Assembly: GCF_032397745.1 (NCBI RefSeq)
Contig: NZ_CP135921.1
Location: forward strand, 2,418,001-2,482,000
Reading direction: 5' to 3'
DNA: 64,000 nucleotides
From: Bradyrhizobium prioriisuperbiae
GTDB taxonomy: Bacteria; Pseudomonadota; Alphaproteobacteria; Rhizobiales; Xanthobacteraceae
In this document: one piece after another, positions 26,084 to 35,452 of the stretch
How the letters are laid out: every line of letters starts with the position of its first letter
How positions within the stretch are numbered: the stretch's first letter is position 1
The notes under the pieces: model-generated
What the model was told of the DNA's origin: nothing
Database searches by the model: none
The model's input: the letters and a program-made list of their open reading frames with translations, nothing else
Program-made: the position numbers and the translations under genes

Positions 26084-27277
26084 TCAAACCCGCGCCCGGG
26101 TCAGATGTGGCGCAAGAATGAAGGCGAGAGGACATATCGCCATGGCCGTGATCGCTGTCGCCATAGTGGCCGCGGTGGGTCCCAGAGCATCGCCGAGCAC
26201 GCCATAAAGGATCGGGGCGATCGCGCCCGAGCCGATGGTGCCGGTGTAGAACAAAGCAAAAGCGCGCTCCGTGCGACCGGGTGCAAGCTCCGGCACGGTG
26301 CCGTACAGCACCGATGAGGTGCCGTTCAGCATCACGCCGAGCAGCGGCAGCAGCATCATCGTTCCTGCGAGAGGCAGCACCAGAACCGCAAGGATGCACG
26401 CCGCGGTGCCGCCTTCCGTCAGCAGGATCGTTCGCAATGTGCCGACCCGCTCGCCGAGCCACCCGCATACGAATTTGCCGGCGGCACCGCCGATGAAAAC
26501 GAGTGTGAGCGCAAGGCCGCTGGTCGGAAGCGAAGCGCCCTTTGCCTGCAGCAGAAACGGCAGGAACGTCAGCAGCCCCATTCTGACGGCGGTGTCGAGA
26601 ATGCCGATGGTGAACAGCAGCGTGAAGCCGCTGTTGGTTGTCCCAGTCGACGATGCCGCGGCAACTGGCCGTCCTGCGCGTGTTTTTCCAATCGGCGGCA
26701 TCGCGGCGGCGATGTAGATCGCCACTGCTGTTCCGGCGAGCGCCAGCACGAGCAAGGCGTGGCGCCATGGCATGATGATCAGCAGCAAGGACAGCAGCGC
26801 CGGGATCGCAGCCTTTCCCAGATCGCCGGTGAAATTGTAGATGCCGAGCGGTCCCTTGGCGGCCGCGCCGTAGGCGCGCGACACCGCAGCCGATGCAAGA
26901 GGGTGCTGTGTGCTCGATCCGGCGCCGGACAGCAGCAATGCGAGACAGAGTCCGATGGCGCTGCCGGAAAGTCCGGCGAGACCATAGCCAAGCGCCGACA
27001 GCACCGTCCCGATCACAAGCACGATCTTGCCGTCGATACGCTCGGCGAGGCGCCCGGCGGGAATTTGCAGCCCGGCCATGGCGCCTGCGTAGAGCGCCCG
27101 CATCAGCGCAAGGGCGCCGTAGCCGAGTGCGAACTCGTTCTGCCAGATCGGCAGCAGCACATAGATCAGATCGGTATAGCCGTCATGGAGAGCATGATTG
27201 ACGCCGGTGGTTGCCAGCGTACGCCGGCGATTGCCATGCGTGGTGTCCGGGATCGGCGTTGCGGTCAGTTGATCCAA
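26084..27277 (-). CDS. MFS transporter, fosmidomycin-resistance-like
   Basis: A 397-residue 12-helix carrier. The N-terminal [19 protein letters not shown] followed by [18 protein letters not shown] resembles the Fsr branch of the major facilitator superfamily. It starts with TTG at 27277, supported by a strong GGAGG six bases upstream. It is divergent from a LysR gene, which probably regulates it. It lies at the trmD-proximal edge of the accessory block and may carry trmD-rplS on its transcript (32-base gap). Substrate unknown. Confidence 0.85.
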   Translation of the reverse strand: MDQLTATPIPDTTHGNRRRTLATTGVNHALHDGYTDLIYVLLPIWQNEFALGYGALALMRALYAGAMAGLQIPAGRLAERIDGKIVLVIGTVLSALGYGLAGLSGSAIGLCLALLLSGAGSSTQHPLASAAVSRAYGAAAKGPLGIYNFTGDLGKAAIPALLSLLLIIMPWRHALLVLALAGTAVAIYIAAAMPPIGKTRAGRPVAAASSTGTTNSGFTLLFTIGILDTAVRMGLLTFLPFLLQAKGASLPTSGLALTLVFIGGAAGKFVCGWLGERVGTLRTILLTEGGTAACILAVLVLPLAGTMMLLPLLGVMLNGTSSVLYGTVPELAPGRTERAFALFYTGTIGSGAIAPILYGVLGDALGPTAATMATAITAMAICPLAFILAPHLTRARV

Positions 27278-27402
27278 GATTGTCCTCCGATCATGGCGCC
27301 GATCGCTCGTCCGGCTTCACGCCGCACCTCGGCGTTTCGAGTAGCTAGAAAATCTGATTTTGCGGCTGGAGTTGGCCGGCGCCTGATGTTTGTTATAAAG
27401 CT

Positions 27403-27492
27403 AAGATTCTCCAAGATTCTTAAGGCACTATGAGCCGCTTTTTGCCCCGTCACAAATGAGTAATAATCTGGCTATGGGTTAGAGAATCTAAC
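27403..27492. promoter_or_regulatory. repeated AGATTCT/AGAATCT motifs in the MFS-LysR divergent promoter
   Basis: Two direct AAGATTCT copies (27403-27410 and 27413-27420) are spaced exactly 10 bases apart, on one face of the helix. A palindrome GTTAGA-GAA-TCTAAC (27478-27492) containing AGAATCT abuts the LysR ATG. They look like binding sites for the divergent LysR protein. Confidence 0.5.
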
Positions 27493-27493
27493 A

Positions 27494-28411
27494 ATGGCTA
27501 TGCTTGCTCGACGCCGTACCCTGCCGCCGCTCAACGCCATCCGCGCCTTCGAGGCGGCTGCGCGTCTCGGCAGCTTCAAGGACGCGGCCGGCGAACTCGG
27601 TGTCACGCACGGCGCGATCAGCCAGCAGGTGCGCGTGCTGGAGCAATGGCTCGGCGCGCCAGCGCTGTTCCGGCGCTCCACCCGGCGCGTGGTGCTGACG
27701 GAGAGCGGCGCGACCTTGCTGGCCGAGGTGGGTCCCGCGCTCGATCGTATCGCGGCGGCCGTGCGTCATCACATCGAGCGCCAGGGCAGATCGCCAGCCA
27801 TGGTGCTGCGCGTCAATGCGCTGGCGACATTCAGCCTGCGCTGGCTGATGCCGCGGATGGCGCTGTTTCGCGCCATGCATCCCGACATCGAGGTGCGGCT
27901 GACCACGTCGAACGATCCGGTGGATGCGCTGCCCGAGGCCTTCGACGTGGTGATCCGTGGAGGCCCGGACGCGTTCCACGGCTTTGTCTCGCGACTGGTG
28001 CTGTCGGAGCGGCGGTTGCCGGTGTGCGCTCCCGCGCTGCTGACAAGCCTGCCGCTCACCGACATCGCGGATCTGTCGCGCCACACGCTGTTGCATGTGA
28101 CGTCGATGCCGCGGCTGTGGCGCGACTGGCTGACCCTGGCGGGACAAACGGGTCTGGAGTCCGCGGCGGCGCTGACCTTCGACCACTTCTATCTCACCAT
28201 CCAGGCGGCGCTCGACGGGCTCGGCGTGGCGATGGGGCCGACGGCGCTGGTGGCCGACGATCTCGCGGCCGGCCGCCTCGTGACGCCGTTTCCGCACCCG
28301 AGCCTGCCCGCGCGAAGTTACTTCGCCTACCTGCCCGAGGCGCATCAGGCCGATCCGCCGTCTCTCTTGTTCTGCGATTGGTTGGCGCAGCAGGGACAGC
28401 CGGAGATGTGA
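27494..28411 (+). CDS. LysR-family transcriptional regulator (GcvA-like)
   Basis: A 305-residue DNA-binding regulator. The N-terminal winged helix reads LPPLNAIRAFEAAARLGSFK followed by ELGVTHGAISQQVRVLE, close to the GcvA/AmpR subgroup; residues of about 95-300 form the effector-binding domain. It is divergent from the MFS gene at 26084-27277 and likely controls it and itself through the motifs at 27403-27492. No ribosome site is seen because the palindrome abuts the ATG. Confidence 0.9.
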   Translation: MAMLARRRTLPPLNAIRAFEAAARLGSFKDAAGELGVTHGAISQQVRVLEQWLGAPALFRRSTRRVVLTESGATLLAEVGPALDRIAAAVRHHIERQGRSPAMVLRVNALATFSLRWLMPRMALFRAMHPDIEVRLTTSNDPVDALPEAFDVVIRGGPDAFHGFVSRLVLSERRLPVCAPALLTSLPLTDIADLSRHTLLHVTSMPRLWRDWLTLAGQTGLESAAALTFDHFYLTIQAALDGLGVAMGPTALVADDLAAGRLVTPFPHPSLPARSYFAYLPEAHQADPPSLLFCDWLAQQGQPEM

Positions 28412-28443
28412 AGGCGACAGATCCGTACTGCGCGGTCTGGAGC

Positions 28444-29520
28444 TCAAGCGCTCCCTGCGGGCTTGCTGAAGATGTCCGACAGGGCCAACAGCAGCCGGTC
28501 GATCTGGCTGTCCGTGCCCACGGTGATCCGCAGATAATCGGAGATGCGAGGCGCGGAAAAATGACGGACGATCACGGCCCGTTCGCGTAGCGTGGCCGCC
28601 AGCACCGCGCCATCATGCGTCGGATGACGGGCGAAGACGAAATTGGCGGCGGATGGCAGCACGTCGAAGCCAAGCCGGATCAGTCCGTGGTTGAGCCGCT
28701 CCCGTCCCTGGATCACGAGAGCCCGGCACTGCTGAAAATAGGCTTCGTCCTCCAGGGCGGCGATGGCGCCGGCCTGGGCGGGACGGCCGAGAGGATAGGA
28801 GTTGAAGCTGTCCTTCACCCGGGTGAGCGCTTCGATCAGGTCGGCATCACCGATCGCATAACCAACCCGCAGCCCGGCCAACGCCCGGGACTTCGACATG
28901 GTCTGAACGACCAGAAGATTTGGGTAAGAGGCGACGAGCGGAATTGCGGTCTCCGCTCCGAAATCGACATAGGCCTCGTCGATCACCACGGGAGCGTCAG
29001 GATGCTGTTCCAGCAATGTCACGATCTCAGCACGTGATAGGGCGATCCCTGTTGGTGCATTCGGATTGGGAATGATGAGGGCGCCGGCCGGCCGGCGATA
29101 GTCGGCAACACGAATCTGCAGGGACCGATCGAGTGGCACGGTTTCATGAGTGATGCCGAACAGGCGGCAATAGACCGGGTAGAAGCTGTAGGTGATATCA
29201 GGGAAAAGCAGCGGCGCATCATGTTTCAGCAAGGCAGCGAAGACATGGGCCAGCACCTCGTCCGAACCGTTGCCGACGAACACTTGTTCGGGTCGTACCT
29301 GGTGGTAGGCGGCGAGGGCTGCCCGCAGCGCGGTGGCCTGTGGGTCGGGATACAGACGCAGCGTATCGGTGGCTTCGCCGCGAATGGCCTCCAGCGCCCG
29401 TGGTGAAGGGCCAACCGGGCTTTCGTTGGTGTTGAGCTTGACCAGATCCGCGATGCGAGGCTGTTCGCCCGGCACATAAGGCTTCAGGCCGTGGGTCAGG
29501 CTGCTCCAGAAGCGACTCAT
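28444..29520 (-). CDS. hisC: histidinol-phosphate aminotransferase-type enzyme
   Basis: PLP-dependent fold-type I aminotransferase, 358 residues. The internal aldimine lysine is Lys210 in [27 protein letters not shown] near the N-terminus, NPNAPTG and DEAYVDFG complete the HisC pattern. It may transaminate imidazole-acetol phosphate and/or aromatic amino acids; it is isolated from other his genes and lies in the accessory block, so it may be a paralogue with a separate role. Symbol given by family only. Confidence 0.85.
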   Translation of the reverse strand: MSRFWSSLTHGLKPYVPGEQPRIADLVKLNTNESPVGPSPRALEAIRGEATDTLRLYPDPQATALRAALAAYHQVRPEQVFVGNGSDEVLAHVFAALLKHDAPLLFPDITYSFYPVYCRLFGITHETVPLDRSLQIRVADYRRPAGALIIPNPNAPTGIALSRAEIVTLLEQHPDAPVVIDEAYVDFGAETAIPLVASYPNLLVVQTMSKSRALAGLRVGYAIGDADLIEALTRVKDSFNSYPLGRPAQAGAIAALEDEAYFQQCRALVIQGRERLNHGLIRLGFDVLPSAANFVFARHPTHDGAVLAATLRERAVIVRHFSAPRISDYLRITVGTDSQIDRLLLALSDIFSKPAGSA

Positions 29521-29670
29521 TTTTTATCCAGATCTCAAGGCAGCACGGCCGCCGACAAGTTGAAACGCGATGGTCTCTTTAACGCCGGGGAAGCTCTGCA
29601 GAAACATCCAAAGGTGGATGCGGCAAAACTTTTTGTGATCTGACGATTGTCTGCTGAGACCAGCCTCGGC

Positions 29671-30236
29671 TCACACCGTGCAAGCCCGCACAATTGTCGG
29701 GAGATGGCTCTGGCAGAAATCCAGATACGTCCTGACGATGGTGGATTGGTAACGGTGCGGCGGATAGAGCAGGTTGAGGGACCATTCGGGCAGCGGATGC
29801 TGCGGCAGCAGGTGCATCAAACGCTTCTCCCGGATTGGCGCGGCCGCCAGGAAGGGCGGTAGTTCCGTGACTACGGAGCCACCGAGGGCGAGATCGCACA
29901 AGTGATGATAGTCGTTGGTGGTCAGCACGGGCTTGAGCTCGATCGCGTGATCGCCCAATTCCCACCGGGTGGGGACATCGCCGCGCGACGCCCACACCGC
30001 GCATGGGAAACGATGAAGCGCATCGGGCTGTGCGGGTTTGCCCAAGCGTTTCACCAGCCGTGGGCTGGCCACGAGAACATTGCGAAAACATCACGCGTCG
30101 CGCCACCATCGCCTCGTGAACAATCGCGCCGACGCGAAGGGCGACATCGATGCCATCCTCGACCAGGTCCATCCGACGCTCGGTTGAGTAGACGTGAATC
30201 TGAATGTCCGGATAGCGTCGCTGGTCATCTCTCCGT
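29671..30236 (-). pseudogene. remnant of a LysR-family regulator (effector-binding domain only, frameshifted)
   Basis: Two frames together rebuild the C-terminal domain of a LysR regulator. Upstream, RRYPDIQIHVYSTERRMDLV and then EDGIDVALRVGAIVHEAMVARRVM runs in one frame. Near 30075-30085 it must shift to another frame that continues NVLVASPRLVKRLGKP to TYLDFCQSHLP and a stop at 29671. A TGA lies just before the first segment, and no winged-helix domain precedes it, because an AraC gene starts divergently at 30295. Both truncation and frameshift point to a decayed gene. Confidence 0.8.
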
Positions 30237-30294
30237 GGTCATCGGCGACAGCTGCAGCTAGAATAATCCCCGCGATATGGTCAGGGGCACATGC

Positions 30295-31101
30295 ATGCGG
30301 AGCCAAACCCGGAAGGCGTCGCGGTCACTCGGTCAACGCGGGCCGTCTCCGCAACGGCCGATTCGCGTTTTTGTCGATAGCCACGAGAGCCGGACCTATG
30401 TGGTGCCGCATCGCCATCTCGATCATATGCAGTTTCTCATCCCGACGCAGGGGGTCCTCAAGGTCGCCTCGGCCGACGCATTCTGGATCGTGCCACCGAA
30501 ACGTGGGATCGTGATCCCGAGGGCTTTCGAGCATTCGACGGCCATGCTTGGCCGCGCCACACTGGTGGTCGCGAACATTCATCCCGATGCCATCGAGGAG
30601 GCGGACGCGTGTTGTCGGGTCGTGAACGTGAACGAGCTCATCATGACCTTGCTCGGGACCATAGCAGACATGTCGCCGGAATATTCGCCGGACTCCCCCG
30701 AGTCGCGGCTGATCAACGTCTTCTTCGACCAGTTCCGGGCGGCGCCGGCTGAGCCGTTCCGGCTGTCCCGCCCCCGCAATGCCAAGTTGCGCGCGATAGC
30801 GGACACCCTGATCGCGACGCCGGACGACAGCACCACTCTCGCGGAATGGGGCCGCAGGCTGGGAGCGAGCCAGAGAACGTTGGCGAGGCTCTTCGACGCC
30901 GAGACGGGGATGGGTTTCCGGGACTATCGCAAGCAGGTCCAGATGCACGCGGCGATCGGACTGCTGGCGACGGGCGCGCCCATCAGCCAGGTGGCGCTGG
31001 ATCTCGGATACGAAACGCCCTCGGCCTTCATCCACGCCTTCCGTTCCGCGATGGGAATTACGCCCGGCCGATTTCGTGGCGTGCCGCGGGCGGATCGGTA
31101 G
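30295..31101 (+). CDS. AraC-family transcriptional regulator
   Basis: A 268-residue regulator with an N-terminal cupin-like sensor (YVVPHRHLDHMQFLIPTQGV, then AFWIVPPKRGIVIP) and a C-terminal pair of helix-turn-helix motifs (LAEWGRRLGASQRTLARLF and ISQVALDLGYETPSAFIHAF). This layout matches the NimR-like subgroup, often next to small-molecule exporters or reductases. The ATG at 30295 has AGGGG 9 bases upstream; an earlier in-frame ATG at 30277 has none. It converges on the MOSC-reductase gene, its likely target. Confidence 0.88.
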   Translation: MRSQTRKASRSLGQRGPSPQRPIRVFVDSHESRTYVVPHRHLDHMQFLIPTQGVLKVASADAFWIVPPKRGIVIPRAFEHSTAMLGRATLVVANIHPDAIEEADACCRVVNVNELIMTLLGTIADMSPEYSPDSPESRLINVFFDQFRAAPAEPFRLSRPRNAKLRAIADTLIATPDDSTTLAEWGRRLGASQRTLARLFDAETGMGFRDYRKQVQMHAAIGLLATGAPISQVALDLGYETPSAFIHAFRSAMGITPGRFRGVPRADR

Positions 31102-31125
31102 GGTTGCTAGCATTCCCATCCATTG

Positions 31126-32637
31126 TCACAGATCCAGCACGAGCGATGGGGTTTTCGTGCCGGAGCAGCACGTGATCATCTGATCGTTCCGTGCGTGTTC
31201 GTCCGGACTCAAGACCTGGTCGCGATGATCCGGCAGGCCTTCGAGGACCCGCACCTTGCACGATCCGCAGACGCCCTCCTTGCAGGAATGCGGGACGTCG
31301 ATCCTTGCGGCCAGCAGGGTCTCCAGGATCGTGCTTCCCCGTCCCACCTTGAGCGTCAATTTGGAGCGGTGAAGGCGGATCTCGAATCCGCCCGCAGTCG
31401 CCGGCGCTCCCTTCCTTGCGAAATGCTCGACATGGATCTGCGATCGCGGCAGCGCCACGGTCGCCTCCTCGAAAGCGGCGATCATGGGTTGGGGGCCGCA
31501 ACAGTAGAAGTGCGAGAACGCGGGCGCGGCCGACACGATTGCGGCGAGGTCGAGCCGCGCCCCGTTTGCTTCCGCGCCGAAATGCAACCGGACGCGCCCT
31601 GGCCGGAGGCTCTCCAGATGCTGCAGTTCGTCGAGAAACGCCGCCGCGGCCCGATTTTTCGCAGCGTAGAAAAGTTGCCAGCTCAGGCCCTGGCTCCCCA
31701 GCCTGTGGATCATCGCCATCAGTGGCGTGATGCCGATGCCTCCCGCGATCAGCACCGTGTGCTGCGCGGTTTCGTCGAGCTTGAAGTTGTTGCGCGGCGG
31801 ATTGATCCGGATGCGGTCGCTGACCCGAAGGTCCTCATGGACATGACGGGAGCCGCCGCGGCTGCCCGGATCCTTCATGACGGAAACGACATAGCGGTCC
31901 CGCTGCTGCGGATCGTTGCTCAGCGAGTAGCTCCTTGTGAGGTTGGGCGCGAGGAGCAGGTCGATATGCGATCCGGCGGTGAAGGGCGGCAGGATGCCGT
32001 CGTCCAGAGCACGAAGTTCCAGCGAATGGATGCCTTCGGCCTCCCGGCGGATCGTGCTGATTCGGAGCTCGAGTTCCGGCACCCGGTAGATGAGCGGTTC
32101 ATGCGGCAGCGGCGGGAGCTCGACCTCGATGGGATCGCCGGGCCGCACGTCGCCCCCTTTCAGGACGATGCTCATGACGCCCGCGCGGCGGACAAGGCCG
32201 GTCGGCTTCGGCTTCACGACATGTTTCAGCAGTCCGGGCTGAAACGTCTCGATCTGATGGCACGGATTGCGCAGGCCGGTTAGCTCGATCACCGCCTCCG
32301 GACCGAGCCGAAGACGGGTGCCGGTCGGCAGACCCAGCAGGTCGATATTGCGCGTCGACACGTTCTCGCCGAGGTCGCCGGGGCGAACCCTGTGTCCCTT
32401 CCCGGACAACTCGTCGAACAGCTCTGTCTGGATCAGGTGGACCTGCCGCAGGTTCGGACGATGGCCAAATCGCCTGATGTGGTAGAGATGCTGGTCGGCC
32501 GCGCCGGCATGCGCGTCGCCATCGACCCCGAAGTTCTCGATCAGCCGGATCACATCGGCCGGCGGCTTGCTGAAAGCGTGCTTCTTGCTGATCTGCACGC
32601 CAGCGACCCTGGGTAGATTCTCGTCATCGATCGTCAT
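31126..32637 (-). CDS. MOSC-domain / flavin reductase / 2Fe-2S ferredoxin fusion protein
   Basis: A 503-residue, three-part cytoplasmic redox protein. Residues 1-185 are a YiiM-like MOSC domain with the conserved molybdenum-ligand candidate Cys126 in GLRNPCHQIE. Residues of about 188-415 are a ferredoxin-NADP-reductase-like module with the flavin motif RSYSLSND (235-242) and GGIGITPLMAM for NAD(P)H. The C-terminus is a plant-type ferredoxin domain with Cys452, Cys457, Cys460 and Cys490 (C-x4-C-x2-C-x29-C). The last two parts equal a phthalate-dioxygenase/VanB-type reductase. MOSC proteins reduce N-hydroxylated bases and amidoximes; here the electron supply seems built in. It follows rimM on the same strand by 188 bases. 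Confidence 0.9.
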   Translation of the reverse strand: MTIDDENLPRVAGVQISKKHAFSKPPADVIRLIENFGVDGDAHAGAADQHLYHIRRFGHRPNLRQVHLIQTELFDELSGKGHRVRPGDLGENVSTRNIDLLGLPTGTRLRLGPEAVIELTGLRNPCHQIETFQPGLLKHVVKPKPTGLVRRAGVMSIVLKGGDVRPGDPIEVELPPLPHEPLIYRVPELELRISTIRREAEGIHSLELRALDDGILPPFTAGSHIDLLLAPNLTRSYSLSNDPQQRDRYVVSVMKDPGSRGGSRHVHEDLRVSDRIRINPPRNNFKLDETAQHTVLIAGGIGITPLMAMIHRLGSQGLSWQLFYAAKNRAAAAFLDELQHLESLRPGRVRLHFGAEANGARLDLAAIVSAAPAFSHFYCCGPQPMIAAFEEATVALPRSQIHVEHFARKGAPATAGGFEIRLHRSKLTLKVGRGSTILETLLAARIDVPHSCKEGVCGSCKVRVLEGLPDHRDQVLSPDEHARNDQMITCCSGTKTPSLVLDL

Positions 32638-32726
32638 CGATCATCGCTCTCCGAATCACGAGGACATGCGTCTTCGGCCCTCACATCTCCGGCATGATAA
32701 GGGCTGCCGCCCCGGGCTGTCTGGCG

Positions 32727-32739
32727 ATAGTTTGACTAT
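32727..32739. promoter_or_regulatory. palindrome upstream of the MOSC-fusion gene
   Basis: ATAGT-TTG-ACTAT in an AT-rich patch within a GC-rich gap, 90 bases upstream of the MOSC-fusion start on the minus strand. It could be an operator or part of a promoter for that gene. Weak evidence. Confidence 0.3.
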
Positions 32740-32825
32740 AAATGTCGATGTTCGGTCAGACACACAAAACTCCGCTCACGCGGCGGCGCCGGCATCGAAC
32801 AAGGTGTTCTTGCGAAGAGGGCGCT

Positions 32826-33407
32826 TCAGGCTGACGGCGCCGCCGCGTCCGGGCTGTCGCCCTCGATCTCCCGCGGCAGCTCAATGATGACGCGTCCTGC
32901 TGCGAGGTCGACGGTCGGCACTACGGCGTTGGTGAACGGCAGCAGCAGGGTAGGGCCTTGCGGCGGCGCGATCTCGATGATGTTGCCGGCACCGAAATTG
33001 TGGATGGCGGTGACACGACCGATGGGTGCGCCAGCGGTGGTTTCCGCAGCCAATCCGATCAGGTCGGTATGGTAATATTCGTCCTCGTCGGTCGCGGGCA
33101 GTTTGTCGCGCGCGATATAGAGTTCGAGGCCATTGAGGCGCTCGGCGTCATCGCGGCTGGCGACGCCTTTCAGCACGGCAACCAGATGTCCCTTGGCCTC
33201 ACGTGCGCGCGTCACTTCGAACTGGCGCGCGCCGTCCTTGGTGGACAGCGGCCCATAGTGCAGCACCGCGAGCGGATCTTCGGTAAATGGCCACAGTTTC
33301 ACCTCGCCGCGCACACCATGCGCGGCGCCGATTTTCGCAACGCAGATTTTGGTGTCCTGCGCCAATGGCTTGTCCGGCGAAACTTGTGATGGCGTTGGGA
33401 TACGCAT
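32826..33407 (-). CDS. rimM: 16S rRNA maturation factor RimM
   Basis: Assists 30S head maturation through binding S19. 193 residues. [20 protein letters not shown] at the N-terminal domain and [18 protein letters not shown] and [19 protein letters not shown] in the PRC-barrel domain identify it. The start at 33407 is the first sensible Met; the frame continues upstream into the family B repeat at 33435-33521. It follows rpsP, as usual; what normally comes next, trmD, is displaced. Confidence 0.96.
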   Translation of the reverse strand: MRIPTPSQVSPDKPLAQDTKICVAKIGAAHGVRGEVKLWPFTEDPLAVLHYGPLSTKDGARQFEVTRAREAKGHLVAVLKGVASRDDAERLNGLELYIARDKLPATDEDEYYHTDLIGLAAETTAGAPIGRVTAIHNFGAGNIIEIAPPQGPTLLLPFTNAVVPTVDLAAGRVIIELPREIEGDSPDAAAPSA

Positions 33408-33434
33408 GAAAAGCCCGTGCGTATCCCACTTTGT

Positions 33435-33521
33435 CGTCGTTGCCGGGCTTGTCCCGGCAACCCCGCATAGGGAGGCACTGCGCCGATGATCGGGATGGCC
33501 GGGACAAGCCCGGCCATGACG
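33435..33521. repeat. interspersed double-hairpin repeat, family B, between rpsP and rimM
   Basis: GTTGCCGGGCTTGTCCCGGC on one side and GCCGGGACAAGCCCGGCCAT on the other, arranged head to head, each with its own stem and mutually complementary. Same family as 9042-9140. It fills the rpsP-rimM spacer inside an essential operon. Confidence 0.75.
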
Positions 33522-33536
33522 AAAACTCAAGCCAGC

Positions 33537-33854
33537 TTAGGCCGCGGCGGCCTTGCGTTCCTTGCGCGGCACCGCCTTCTCGGGGTTCTTGCGCGCCGGG
33601 CGCTTGGCAATGCCGGCGGCATCGAGGAAACGCAGCACGCGGTCGGAGGGCTGCGCGCCCTTGGCGAGCCAGGCCTTCACCTTCTCAAGGTCGAGCTTGA
33701 GGCGGGCTTCGTTGTCCTTCGGCAGCAGCGGATTGAAGTGGCCGAGACGCTCGATGAAGCGGCCGTCGCGCGGAAAGCGGGAGTCGGCGACGACGACGTG
33801 ATAGACCGGACGCTTCTTGGTGCCTGCACGAGCGAGGCGGATCACAACGGACAT
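33537..33854 (-). CDS. rpsP: 30S ribosomal protein S16
   Basis: Structural 30S protein, 105 residues. Starts [20 protein letters not shown], then [20 protein letters not shown] and [15 protein letters not shown], all diagnostic. The basic Ala/Lys C-terminal extension (about 25 residues) is usual in alphaproteobacteria. It lies 45 bases downstream of ffh. Confidence 0.98.
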   Translation of the reverse strand: MSVVIRLARAGTKKRPVYHVVVADSRFPRDGRFIERLGHFNPLLPKDNEARLKLDLEKVKAWLAKGAQPSDRVLRFLDAAGIAKRPARKNPEKAVPRKERKAAAA

Positions 33855-33899
33855 AATGTTCTCCTTTGAATGTCTGTTCGGTGAATTGCTGTGTGAGAG

Positions 33900-35435
33900 T
33901 TATTTCTTCTTGCCGAAGCCCGGAAAACCTCCGAGGCCCGGCAATGTCGGCTTTCCGAGGCCTGGAAGGCCCGGCAGTCCGGACGGCGAGCCGCCCGGAA
34001 AATCCTTTGGTAGTGACGGCATACCCTGAGGCAACCCGCCCGGCATTTTCTCGGCCATGGCCTTGAGCTGGTCCGGCGAGGGCATGCCGCCGCCGAAACC
34101 CATCGCCTGCGCAAGGCCCGCCATCGGGCCGCGCTTGCCGCTGCCCATGGCCTTCATCATGTCGGCCATGTTCCGGTGCATCTTGAGGAGCTTGTTGACC
34201 TCCTCGACCTTGCTGCCGGCGCCGGCGGCAATGCGCTTCTTGCGGCTGGCCTTGAGGATGTCGGGGTTCTTGCGTTCGCCGCGAGTCATCGAATCGATGA
34301 TCGCGACCTGACGCTTCACCACCTTCTCATCGAGATTGGCGGCGGCGAGCTGGTTCTTCATTTTCGCGATGCCGGGCATCAGGCCCATCAGGCCGCTGAG
34401 GCCACCCATGTTCTGCATCTGCAGAAGCTGTTCGCGCAGATCGGCCAGGTCGAACTGGCCCTTGCGCATTTTCTCGGCGGCGCGTGCGGCCTTCTCGGCG
34501 TCGATATTAGCGGCGGCCTTTTCCACCAGCGACACCACGTCGCCCATGCCGAGGATGCGGCCGGCGATGCGGTCCGGATGGAAGTCTTCCAGCGCATCGG
34601 TCTTTTCGCCGGTGCCGATCAGCTTGATCGGCCGTCCGGTGACCGCGCGCATCGACAGCGCCGCGCCGCCGCGGCCGTCGCCGTCCACACGGGTCAGCAC
34701 GATGCCGGTCAGGCCGACACGCTCATTGAAGGCGCGCGCGACATTGACCGCGTCCTGGCCCGTCAGCGAGTCGGCGACCAGCAGCACTTCGTGCGGCTGT
34801 CCGGCAACTTTGACCTGCGCGGCCTCGTTCATCATCTCTTCGTCGAGGGTCGTGCGGCCGGCGGTGTCGAGCAGCACCACGTCGTAGCCGCCGAGCCTGG
34901 CGGCCTGGATGGCGCGGGTGGCGATCTGCGGCGGCATCTGCCCCGCGACGATCGGCAGCGTGTCGACGCCGACGTCGCGACCGAGCACGGCCAATTGCTC
35001 CATCGCCGCCGGACGGCGGACGTCGAGCGAGGCCATCAGAACTTTACGCTTGTCGCGGGTGGTGAGACGGCGGGCGAGCTTTGCGGTGGTGGTGGTTTTG
35101 CCGGAGCCCTGCAGGCCGACCATCATGATCGCGACCGGGGCCGGCGCATTGAGGTCGATGACCTGGCTGTCGGAGCCCAGTGTCTGGATCAGCTGGTCGT
35201 GAACGATCTTCACCACCATCTGGCCCGGCGTCACCGACTTGACCACGGTGGCGCCGATCGCCTGCTCACGCACCCTGTCGGTGAACTCGCGCACCACGTC
35301 CAGCGCGACGTCGGCTTCCAGCAGCGCGCGGCGCACTTCGCGCATGGCCGCATCGACGTCGGCCTCGGTCAGCGCACCGCGCCGCGTCAGCCGATCGAGA
35401 ATGCCACCAAGCTTTTCCGACAGATTGTCGAACAT
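33900..35435 (-). CDS. ffh: signal recognition particle protein (SRP54 GTPase)
   Basis: Binds signal sequences of nascent membrane proteins and 4.5S RNA and delivers them to FtsY. 511 residues: N domain (1-90), GTPase G domain with Walker A GLQGSGKTTT (107-116) and LLDTAGR, and the Met-rich M domain from about residue 300. The C-terminus carries a long Gly/Pro/Leu tail (repeats of the type GLPGLPGLGKPTLPGLGGF) ending KKK, beyond the M-domain core. First gene of ffh-rpsP-rimM. Partner FtsY is encoded at 51963. Confidence 0.98.
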   Translation of the reverse strand: MFDNLSEKLGGILDRLTRRGALTEADVDAAMREVRRALLEADVALDVVREFTDRVREQAIGATVVKSVTPGQMVVKIVHDQLIQTLGSDSQVIDLNAPAPVAIMMVGLQGSGKTTTTAKLARRLTTRDKRKVLMASLDVRRPAAMEQLAVLGRDVGVDTLPIVAGQMPPQIATRAIQAARLGGYDVVLLDTAGRTTLDEEMMNEAAQVKVAGQPHEVLLVADSLTGQDAVNVARAFNERVGLTGIVLTRVDGDGRGGAALSMRAVTGRPIKLIGTGEKTDALEDFHPDRIAGRILGMGDVVSLVEKAAANIDAEKAARAAEKMRKGQFDLADLREQLLQMQNMGGLSGLMGLMPGIAKMKNQLAAANLDEKVVKRQVAIIDSMTRGERKNPDILKASRKKRIAAGAGSKVEEVNKLLKMHRNMADMMKAMGSGKRGPMAGLAQAMGFGGGMPSPDQLKAMAEKMPGGLPQGMPSLPKDFPGGSPSGLPGLPGLGKPTLPGLGGFPGFGKKK

Positions 35436-35452
35436 GCCGTCGCTTCCTGCTG

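Noticed and set aside
26052..26768. Upstream extension of the trmD frame
   Set aside because: It runs through the MFS gene in another frame; TrmD homologues begin near the [11 protein letters not shown] block, consistent with the start at 26051.
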